Of a DNA stretch of 64,000 nucleotides, positions 54,323-64,000 are shown in pieces. Under the pieces are notes generated by a model. The model saw only the letters and a program-made list of their open reading frames with translations, was not told the origin of the DNA and ran no database searches. The position numbers and the translations under genes were made by a program. Source of the stretch: Grifola frondosa (Eukaryota; Basidiomycota; Agaricomycetes; Polyporales; Grifolaceae). Each line of letters begins with the position of its first letter. The first letter of the stretch is position 1. The stretch is taken from NCBI GenBank assembly GCA_001683735.1, contig LUGG01000007.1, positions 1,054,001 to 1,118,000 on the forward strand. The letters are read 5' to 3'.

Positions 54323-54788
54323 CTTGGTTTTAGAGGGCCATTGCTTTGCATGGCAGATATGATTGATGAGGAAAATGATTAAATATTAATTTATTGTTAT
54401 TTAAGGCTTGTTTGTCTGGAAATATTGGATATAACCTCTTTTTTTCCATCTTCCAACAATGTGTCTATCATTGCAAAGTACTAAACTTATTATTTAAAGT
54501 ATTAAAGTTATATCTTATATGTAATAAATAACTAATTATAAACTTATAATATGGATCATTCATATTTGTAATTAAAAAAAACAGGATTAACTAATATATT
54601 AGCATTGTTTATAAGCTTGATAATATGCCCAAATTTCATGTAATTAATACTAAATCTTACAGCTTAGTATATATAGCTACACTATTTTTTCCCTTGTTCT
54701 AGCTCTATAGCACAAATTTAGATTATCAAAATAACAATTCATAATAAAAAAAAACCATCTGACTGTCATGTTTTGATCTATTAACTCT
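54323..54788 (-). mobile_element. Helitron 3' end fragment
   Basis: Starts CTTGGTTTTAGAGGGCCATT; on the minus strand it ends CCAAG. Terminal hairpin loop AAA. Matches 42900-43374 in reverse orientation. It is cut at 54788 by R1 copy D. Confidence 0.85.
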
Positions 54789-55805
54789 ACGATTGATGAG
54801 GAACGAATTAATCGTTATTATAGGCAAGGTCCCCAGCCAAATCTTGTAACGCGCTTTTCATCGCAAAAGCCGTGGGAAAGTTTTTTCAATACAAAAATTT
54901 GTATCCGTGGGAACAAAATTTCGAGGTTAGGGTTACGATCCAATACAACCACATAACAAATCTGTTCTTACTCAGTAAGAAAATGTTGTATGTGAGGTTC
55001 TTACTTTTCTTATCGGGTGGCTGAGAAAATCATACAGAGATAAAACATATGTCAGATGCACGTGATCTTTGTCATGCCTCTAATCGCAAAACAAATGTTT
55101 TGCATGATAAAACATGACATAAAACATATCATCAATGTTTTTGGAAGTCAGTGTGATGCTATGACATATGTTGTGGAAGGAGCAAAACATATGTGATCAT
55201 AAACCTGACATATCCCAAAAAGGCAGGGCATTGAGCGCCTACTACAAGAAGTGCTAAACACGTCATCTGAAGTATTGATTATCAATCCATCCATTATATG
55301 TTACAAATAAGTAATTATAGAGTTACCATATTAATGGTTGACATTTATAAATGTGAATGTACAGGTTGAATTGATGTTATGGAAAACATACCACATTTGG
55401 TATGTTTGATTTCAGCCACCATATTTTTTTCCTCCATTCCTCCCTCAATTCTTCACGGATTCTCTTCATATTAGATTCGTCGGAAAGCGCCCATTTGGTA
55501 GTGTTCAAATATATAAATTATTCCTTATTCTATGACAATAAAAACATACCATTCTGGGCAGCCACCCCAGAATGTTCTGCTGAATTCCCCCCCCAAATAT
55601 TCACCAAATCTCTTGATTTTTTCATCCCCTTGGTCGCATATACTACCTATTTATGTTCTGAGTTTTATTTGTTAGAACATGTCACAGAAAACATACCACT
55701 TCTGGTGGGTGCAGGCTCAGCCACACCAGAATTCCTCCCCTTGCCCCTCCATCAGTTCTCCATCAAATTTCTTCATTTAACATTCCTCTTACTCTCATTA
55801 ATGTA
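54789..55805 (-). mobile_element. R1 element copy D with CATACCA array
   Basis: Nearly identical to 7093-8107, including the R1 end, the AT-rich body and the three-unit array. It stops at TTAATGTA (55805) where Helitron 2 ends, whereas the 7-8 kb copy continues GATGTACTCTTCAATATT. That copy is therefore an empty-site equivalent. Confidence 0.85.
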
Positions 55806-56399
55806 CTTGGTTTTAGAGGGCCATTGCTCCGCATGGCAGGTATGATTGATGAGGAAAATGATTAATTTTATTATTATTTGAGTCTTGTTTATTTTAAAAT
55901 ATTATATATAACCTTCTTTTACCCTTCTGACAATATGTATACCTTTGAAAGTACTAAATTATTATTTAAACTATTCATTGTTAATTCATTTATTACACAT
56001 TATAAACAAATAATTATAGAATTATACTATACATCCTTTCACATTCATAATCGAAGCACAGGGTTTAATTAATCTCTTAACTTTTTTACAAGCTAATTAA
56101 ACATAAAATTTATTATTGTTTAAATTTTATTCATTTGAAAATATTTTAAATGACCTTCTCCTACCCTCCAACAATATGCCCACCTTTGCAAAGTGCTACA
56201 CTTATTATTTAAACTATTGATTATAATTCATCTGTTATACATTATAAATAAGTAATTGTAAAATTATAGTATGGATCATTGACATTTATAAATTGAAACA
56301 CGTAGGTTCAACTAATACATTAGCATTTTTACAAGCTTGATATGATATAATATACAAAATTTGAGTCGTTGACATTGAATATTACAACTTAGTATATAT

Positions 56400-59300
56400 G
56401 CTACACTACTCTTTCTCTTTTTAGCTCTACTAAGTTTTGCTGCATCCATGTCATCAATTTTCCCTTGAAATTTTGACCTTCTGCCTAATTCCACACCGTC
56501 ATTATACCAAGTCTTACCATCTGCCTCGATGATTCTGGATGTAAAGTGGAAATCACCAAAGTATATAATTCCACACAATCTGTATGCCGCTGTATCTTCA
56601 TTCAGATTAATCATATGATTAAATTTAATATGTGTACCATTAGTAATAAAGCATACAAAGTTTGGATTTTGTGGAAATTCAATCGTTGAAACATGTTGCC
56701 TTTACATTTGTCACATTTTTGAGCAATGGGTCGGTTGAATAATGGAGTAAGCCACTCTTTTATAGTCCTCTCTTTATGTGAGCCAAGCTTTGTAGGATAT
56801 TCATTCCATATGACTTTTGAGCAATCCCATAAAATGGTATTATCCTCTTCAGCTTCCAAGTCAATATGACAATGCTGACAGCAAAGAGTACGTTCAACAC
56901 AGCCATCATTCACTTCTAGCATACATTTTAAAGTGAAAAAAGTTCACTGCCACGATGTCCTGTGAGTGGAAATGATTCTGCATCTATATTATGTAAGATT
57001 TGCGTAAGCAATCTCTGGCTTGTTCCATGGTTGTATTTACCCTCCCTTACTCGTTGAAATGCAGCGTAAATGATCTCAAAAGTCCATTCTGATTAACCAC
57101 TTCTGACATCCACCTTTCTGTAGATTCACAGATATACTGAAAATAAGATAGAGAATAAAGTATCATATGCACAGCTATAGTTGTCAGCATCCCACTGAAA
57201 AGCGATGGGTGAAGCATAAGTTAATAAATCAGATTGTCTATGTAATCTAGACTTTTTAACTTTACGTTCATCTGTGTCTTCCACAGTTTCAGACTTCACA
57301 TCTCTTTTGCGCTTGCCACTTTTTAGACCACCTTGATCAATGCTTATGGTGTTTAAAGTGCTGGTGCCTTTAGCACTTACAAAAAGACTAATATCCTTTT
57401 GACCACGAGGTAAAGATATTTTCTCCTCAGGTTGCTCTTGATTTTTAGTCTTTTTGTCTGCCTTCTGACGTGTAACAATGTTCCAGGGAACTCTGATTCA
57501 GGTTCCTCATTTCTCAAATGGCTCAGATTTGGTCCATTTTAATGCTCCATGCATTGATTTAGGTACAAAGAGGGAACCTTTCCAGGCTCTGAACGAGTGG
57601 ATAAGTGCATTTCTTGTGGAGCCTGTAACTTTAGCTGGAAGTTTCTTCAAGTATCGGAGTTTTGTTATCTCATCCAATAATTCAAGCTCACGAAATTCTT
57701 GTCTAAGACTACCAGTGATACCACCTGTCATTTTACGCTCATCAAATGGCTGAACAATAATTGTTCCCTCATATGTTGATCCACGAGATAAACAAGTGTA
57801 AATAGACTGATGAGACCTGCAATTCTGTAAGTCACAAACATTATTGAGACGAGTACGACCCTGAGAGCCAAAGTCAGTCATGGCAAAGTTTGGAATTACA
57901 GCCACCTGGTCCCGAGATATTGCAAGCTCCTTTCCATTGGGCATCTTGCATCGTATCTTTTTAGTGCTGTGACTTATTGGAATACATTTTCAGGCAAGCC
58001 TTCCAGTTGAATCGATGTTGGTGCAGCAGTTAATTTTATAAATAGAGTGTCTAACCCTAGTTTATTATTTGGCAATGGACGTGACTTCCATCCAACCACT
58101 ATACCTTCAGCACCATTTGTGACTGAACATTCTGTTGCCTCATTGGTCTTTATCATTACTGGAAGACCCAGGCATAATGTTAATTTTCCAGCATGATTAT
58201 CTGTACTATTATGAGACAGATTCCATAGCACTCCTGGAGAATAGGATCAATGACATTGGATGATCGTTTAGGGTCTACCTTCTTTTTTCTAGATTTTTTA
58301 TCCTTCTCATCATTATCTGTTCCCCATTTATCTAGGGAATAGAATGTAGTCAATGGTTGTGATGTCTCTCGAGCAAATCTAGCACATCCCATCTCATTGA
58401 TTTTATCCCTGTGTGCATTCCATGCTGTGATAACTGACACATTTCTAAATTTGCGTTGATTCAACTTGGGTTTACCAGGTCCACGACCAGCTACTCGGGA
58501 ACTGATATGCTTTATATCTGCCTTTGTGCAAGACTTATACGAAGATTGTCCAATGCTGTCGCAACTTAGCATCATCTGAATTTTGTGCCCGCTGTCTCAT
58601 ATTTTCTCTTAATATAACAACAGTTGTTACCTGATGCCAGAGTGCTTTACCAATAGAGGCTTCCTGTTGAGTATAGCTACTAGTCGTATGTATCACACGT
58701 CCCACTTTGTGAGAAAAAGAGTGTTGCTATTCACTGGAGGTGGAAGCTGTGCAAAGTCACCTGCAAATATCATATTGATTCCACCAAAGGTTGACCTTCA
58801 TTTTTGAGTGCTTTGCACATTTCTCACAAATAGTATATAAGCTATACAATCAACCATCGATACCTCATCCAAGAATATTATTCAACATTCTGTAGTCTCT
58901 CTCTGACTGCAAGTAAAGTTGCTACAGATTCTGATCCATGTTGACGTAATCCTAATATGGAATGATAAGTTGATCCACCAATTAATGCAGCAGCAGAGCC
59001 TGTCGGTGCAAGACATATAAATCTATATCCCTCCTTACGCTCACCAAAGAAATGTATCAAGGCTTTGATCACCTGAGATTTTCCTGTTCCAGCCATACCG
59101 CCTAGATACATTTTCAATTGTTCGCCACTTTGCTGAGATGCATGATTGGCCACAATTCTAAATGCACGTTCCTGAGCTTCATTCAGGCTGAACTTCTTGA
59201 CTGTATTATCAATAAGAGCTTGGGCATGTTTGTCCTTAGCTTTGAAAGATTTGTCCAGATAAGATTGATCAATAACTTCAACGGTGTTAACAAACTTATT

Positions 59301-62300
59301 TTCTGGAAGGCCTGTTTTTGGATTGACAGGATTCTTCTGGCTTGCTTGAGCTTCTCGCGCATTGAGAATTTCTTGTCGTTTGTTTGCCAGCAAGGTCTTC
59401 CATTCAGTAGCTGATTTTCCATCTCCATTTTGAAATTGATCTGGTACTAGATTAGACTCTGAGTCAGAACCATCAATCATTGGATCCATCCATCCAGCAC
59501 CTAACATTATGCGTTCAGCTTGTAGCATGTGACTTTGTCGAGTGAGCTCTGATTGACTGACATTAGTCCAAAGGTTATCATTCAGAGTGTCCATTAACTC
59601 CGTACATCAATGTCATTACTTTCATTTAAATATTGAGTGTCAAAGTCATCAAGTAACTGATTATCTGCTTCAAAGGGAAGATCATTGTTTCCATTATTAG
59701 TTTACGCATGGCACAAAAATCATCTCTTGCATCATTGCATTCATATCGTATATGAAAGAATTTCATGATTTCTAACTGACGATCATCAAATGTATGCTCT
59801 GTGAAAATATCATTCCATTGCAAATCTTTGTCAGGTTTTAGGTCATGACCAGTGCGCCATGGCTTAAATAAAGCTAACATTGTCATACAATAATCTTCAC
59901 GGTTGCCAGTGTCCCGTCGGGGTAATGATCCTCCTACAAAGTTAGGCACAAAACTGTCTTCCTCTGGTAATAAAGAAACATGATGTGTCTGATATTGAGG
60001 ATGATCACGAGTAAATGGTGCATACTTGGATTCATTTTTATTATGTGATTCAGCATTTGAGATATGTATAGCTTCTTTTGCACTTTTAGAAGTAAGTAGG
60101 AGTTCATCCTCACTCTCATCATCATAATTAGCTATTGTATCCACATCATTATCACCCATCAACACAGATTGAGAATAATTGATATCAAATGTAGGATTAA
60201 TATCATAATTATCTTCAAAGTCATCGCATCCATCTTCAGCTATGTTAATATCACCATTGAAATTTTGTTCTTGGATATTCTCTGTTTATTGGCCCGTCTG
60301 ATCCAATCATATAATGATATGTGATCATATTTCAAGGGTCGATAAATATAGTCTGATACGCTGATAGTGCCACCACCTTGCCTTTAACATTACCTAGAAC
60401 AACTTTATCCGGTGTTTGATCCGATGAAGGCTGTTCCCAAGCAGAGTTAACCTGATTAATATAACTTCTCCAAAAGCATATGTGGAATTTATGACTTGTA
60501 TAATGATCCTTATGTTTCAGTAAGTATAAGAGGCCATAGGTCCACCTATTTCAGAACTAGCTGTCAAACTATTAACAATTTTGGTAATAAGTGACCTAGC
60601 CTTTTCCTTACTGCTCTGATCACCTGTCACAATGTCTGCATATCGATCAAATACTTTTTGGACAGCCTGAAACATGATGTGTGTCTTCAATGGGGTTTTG
60701 GTGATATAATCAGCAACATAAGCAATTACTGATTTGATGGCTGTGCCTGAAAGTAAGCTTGTGACATCTTAAAAGATATGTCACCGTTGGGGTCACAGTA
60801 TTAATCCATGCCTCCCCCTTTTTCATATTAAGAGCACCTGTAGCAGGATCAACCGTAGTCTCCAAATATGTTTCCCTTGGAAATCTAGCTTTACAGTTAC
60901 CCAGCTTATTGATACAACCTCTAGAATTGCCATCTTTATCACCATCCCGATATTTTCTACATGAGTGACGGTTAGATAAATACATTAGCTCATCCACAAT
61001 ATTAGTGAATTGTTTCCACCAGCTATTGTATTTCTCACAGTCATTACAATTTTGACAATCTTTATTAGAACATTTTGGAGGTGGAGCATCGGTAAAGACT
61101 CAGTAGGAGGATGTCGCTCAGGATTGGCTGCATTGGTCTCTTCAATTGTTGTTCACATCTTCCATTGTGCCATTCATAAATTCACCAATTTGTACACTCT
61201 CTAAATATTCCACCATATGTTTTTGAAAATCAGAGTTTGGATCCATAATGCGATCACGAATCTCTTGTGGAGTTAATCCACCATGAATCCATATTAACAT
61301 GTGCATGTGTAAAGTGAGCCGACCCTGTTGTTCCACAGTGCCATAGTATCCACGGTATCACCATAAATACCTCGACGGTCCAATCCTACTCCAGTACGTG
61401 TGTCAGAAATAATTCTACCATCATTTTAAAAAATCTAGCCCCTGCTACTGGATTATTGGCTATAAGTCTGAATCTCTCATCCTTACTTCTGAATTGTGGT
61501 TTAAATACCTCATCCTTGTCTGCAAAGTACAATGCAATTGGATGATTGATATCAGCAGGTGAGAACGTTATAACCAGAAGGTGCTCCTAAATATGAAGTT
61601 AATGCCCAGATTTCATTACACATGTACTTCTTACTTGTCATAGAACCTTTGACACGATATGCGACATGATCCAATCATTGATGATTTTAAAACATGCCTT
61701 CTCCTCTTCTGTCTCAGGTTTCACTGGTCCTTCTGATAGACGCTTCACCAGATCTGTCAAAGTATCATTATTCAAATGTAAAAGACGATCAGCAATATCT
61801 GTAAATTTGCTTCGCTCAGCTAAAAGATATCCTGCAGTGGTGGAATTTTTGATCTGTTCATGATTGAAGGCAACCAATGGAAAAATGGCTCTAGTTGAAA
61901 ACGCTTGTCATGATACATTAGCAATTGTTGTTTGCGTCTCTCTTCAGAAACTCTCTTATAACCTGCATTATTCTCCAAGCCTCCCAAACCTAGGGAAAGA
62001 GCCAAGGAAACATTTGTGGATATAGTTGAGGATTATGGTAAAGACTTTCAGGTACCTTTTCTTGCCAATTCCCAAAACCTTTCCTTGTTTAAAATGCTCA
62101 ACTGCTCTTGCCCGAACTTCAGAAGGTCCATTTTCATTAAATTAATCATGCTTTCTCCAGTTAGCCCATGAACAACAAATGGACACTCATCATCAGCACC
62201 TTCCTCCATTCATTATCATTCACTGCAGTGGCTTCAGGATCTTTGTTGAATCATATGACTGAGTATAATCAACCATTACAGGTGGAACATCTTCGGATAG

Positions 62301-63605
62301 GATGAGAGATTAGCATAAGAAATGTTAACATCGGCATAATCAACATGATTGAGTTTGAGCCATTCCAAAGCTTCAGCAACTTTATTACGTCTAACTAACA
62401 TAGGAATACTTTATAATCCTGTGATGTTGGCATGTTAGGACCCAAAAATAAAAATGCTAAAACTTCATCTAATTCTTCTCGGGTTGGAGGTAACACGAAT
62501 AAATTTTAGGCATGGGAATTGAATGACTTAGAACATTGGCCTTCATCTTAGACATACCGAAACCTGAACCTTGACAATGCAATGATTATGTTTGACCCGA
62601 GCACATAAGCATTTTCTCTGTCCATGTTAAATTTTGAAGCTGAGGTGGTACTTCTCCAATCCATAAACCATTTGCCAAAGCATCTGGTGGACAAATTTCT
62701 TTTTCCATATAACTGTTACATTCAAAACATATGTCTTTACAGTTTGGCAAAAGTACTGGACCAGCATTCTTTGAAGGGTCATCCTCTGAATGACGTTCCA
62801 ATCTTGTCATGGGTTGATCAGGTGTTAGAATAGTCATGTTGAATTTACAATGCAATTTTTTTCATTTTTGAAGAGAGACTTAATCTTCCACAAATAGCAC
62901 AGCCAGACTCAGCAAACTTATCAGAATTAATGTCTGAACAAATCCTCAATTGTAGAGTGTAGCAAACTAGAATAGGAGTTTCAGGTGGAAACTTGAATTT
63001 AGTTTGATTATTTGAAGTAGATTGCAATTGTGTTCGATGATGATGTACTCGCTCAAGATTGCTTTTAACAGATTTGATCTTTTTATATAGAGATAAAACT
63101 TTGGACACGTTTCACATACATGTTGTAGCAAATATCTTGCATTGCTGCATTTTTCTTAGATGTTCTGTAGAAATAAATAAACCATGAGACTGACATAAGA
63201 TTTCCAATGAATGACCTGGTAAACGTGTGGCTAGTATCATCAAAGAAATATTTGCCATCACAGTATCTGCCTCCTTATTCATATCAGATAATACAGATTT
63301 AGGACCATAAGTTATGAACTTATACGAGCATTATCAGTTAACAATGTTGTATCTTCTACATAAGGACGTATTTCATCTGAAGACCAAGTGCGAGATTTCT
63401 TGGCTACTGATGTAGCACCACCTACTTGTTGCATGTTAGAAAATGATTCAATATATACTTTAATAGGTTTGTGTGAGTAGTGAACTGTATACACCAATCT
63501 ATCAAGTAAACATATGAATCCATGTTTTTGTTTATGTAAATAACAACAAATCATGTCGCCAATAAACATGTCGATAAAAGGAAATTTTGATTTCCAGAAT
63601 TAAAT
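56400..63605 (-). pseudogene. Helitron 2 Rep/PIF1 helicase with ubiquitin-protease-like domain
   Basis: Second copy of the Helitron protein, with different breaks. Intact here but broken in copy 1: the run LNEAQERAFRIVANHASQQS ... MYLGGMAGTGKSQVIKALIH ... APTGSAAALIGGSTYHSILG (about 59170-58930). Also seen: EQQGRLTLHMHMLIWIHGG (Rep HUH, about 61330-61280), YVADYITK (about 60720-60695), LGLPVMIKTNEATECSVTNG (58170), QSIYTCLSRGSTYEGTI (57810), NYSCAYDT (57180), LCGIIYFGDFHFTSR (56580) and WYNDG. The copy-1 start region carries a TAG at codon 4 here (near 63610), and the C-terminal end is shifted after KKRKSS. Confidence 0.92.
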
Positions 63606-63724
63606 CTACACTGACATGTAATAAGAAGCTATTGAATGTATTAAAGGTGAACGTAATAATATAGATGTAGGCCATATTACTATAGAGATACATTCTTGCA
63701 TGATAAGTTTTATCATATGATCAT

Positions 63725-64000
63725 TCAATCAGCTATGTCTATCACGTGACATAGACAATATTGAGTGATAACCTCATCCCTAGTGAAATACACTATTATC
63801 TCTGTTCTATATATGAACGTCTTGGTTGCATCCATAATAATGGTGGTTTTTACTTTGCCTATATCAGGCACGGTCACATACTTGAGAGTAGCCGTCTCTA
63901 CTCTGCCCACAAGGGGCACGGTCACATACTTGAGAGTAGCCGTCTCTACTCTGCCCATATGGGGCACGGTCGCATACTTGAGAGTAGCCATCTCTACTCT
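63725..64000 (-). repeat. 48 bp minisatellite and tail of Helitron 2
   Basis: Nearly three units (CTTGAGAGTAGCCGTCTCTA with CTCTGCCCA on the plus strand) before the window ends. Then the same non-repeated tail as in copy 1. The minus strand is open without a stop from the edge to 63725: MATLKYATVPHMGRVETATL ... DIGKVKTTIIMDATKTF ... YFTRDEVITQYCLCHVIDIA. Confidence 0.85.

Larger units (their letters stand above)
55806..64000 (-). mobile_element. Helitron 2 (inverted copy, 5' end outside the window)
   Basis: The same element as Helitron 1 on the opposite strand: 3' terminus at 55806 (rc CTCTAAAACCAAG, loop GGA), AT-rich tail, Rep/helicase/C19-like gene, and the 48 bp repeat at the far right. 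Differences from copy 1 are scattered substitutions and small indels at different places, so both were functional or intact more recently than their present state suggests. The right end is not in the window. Confidence 0.93.

Noticed and set aside
1..64000. CRISPR array or bacterial operon structures
   Set aside because: Spliceosomal introns, Helitrons, copia elements and fungal genes show a eukaryotic nuclear sequence; the only short tandem arrays are the 48 bp minisatellite and the LTR unit, which have no spacers.

Overview
The window looks like a repeat-rich stretch of a basidiomycete (mushroom-type, Agaricomycete-like) nuclear genome. Evidence: short spliceosomal introns with GTGAGT/GTACGC donors and CAG acceptors; fungal-type fatty acid synthase, a STE6-like pheromone exporter, an ATF/CREB bZIP and a cyclophilin-WD40 protein; and Rep/helicase Helitrons, spliced hAT and Ty1/copia elements of the kinds common in that group. 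I see no intact host gene. Every recognisable gene carries frameshifts, stops or substitutions of key residues. Many substitutions look like C-to-T / G-to-A transitions, and single-base indels are frequent, so either decay (5mC or RIP-like) or an unpolished assembly could contribute.

Layout. 0.7-3.8 kb (-): multi-exon hAT transposase. 4.5-7.1 kb (-): STE6-like exporter fragment followed directly by the N-terminal part of the FAS alpha region. 7.1-29.1 kb: nested mobile DNA holding Helitron-3'-end relatives (R1), a non-coding array of CATACCA/CCAGAA units, a fold-back repeat, a GC-rich repeat family, a long Helitron (16.7-25.2 kb, +) and an LTR-like segment with heat-shock-element clusters. 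29.1-30.6 kb (-): the FAS beta malonyl/palmitoyl transferase region, joined upstream to a bZIP factor. The FAS beta end and the FAS alpha start are two sides of one break, so the 22 kb block sits inside a fused fungal FAS gene piece. 31.6-34.4 kb and 43.4-44.2 kb (-): two halves of one copia element (copia X), split by a 9 kb insertion that carries a cyclophilin-WD40 gene (37.6-40.1 kb, +) and ends in a Helitron-type 3' terminus. 44.2-49.4 kb (-): copia E2 with both LTRs, PBS and PPT. 49.4-53.3 kb: fragments of other copia elements, LTRs and a second Helitron lineage. 54.3-64.0 kb (-): Helitron 3' ends, an R1 copy and a second Helitron, nearly identical to the first but inverted and cut by the window edge.

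The main story is transposon nesting and host-gene capture. The bZIP, FAS and STE6 pieces lie head to tail on one strand with introns kept and almost no spacer between them. The cyclophilin-WD40 gene also keeps introns and lies inside an element with a Helitron end. DNA-level Helitron capture explains this better than retrotransposition. Both Helitrons encode a HUH Rep, a PIF1-type helicase and a C-terminal ubiquitin-protease-like (C19-type) domain. They share a 48 bp hairpin-forming repeat near the 5' side and a 3' hairpin whose loop varies while its stem is conserved.
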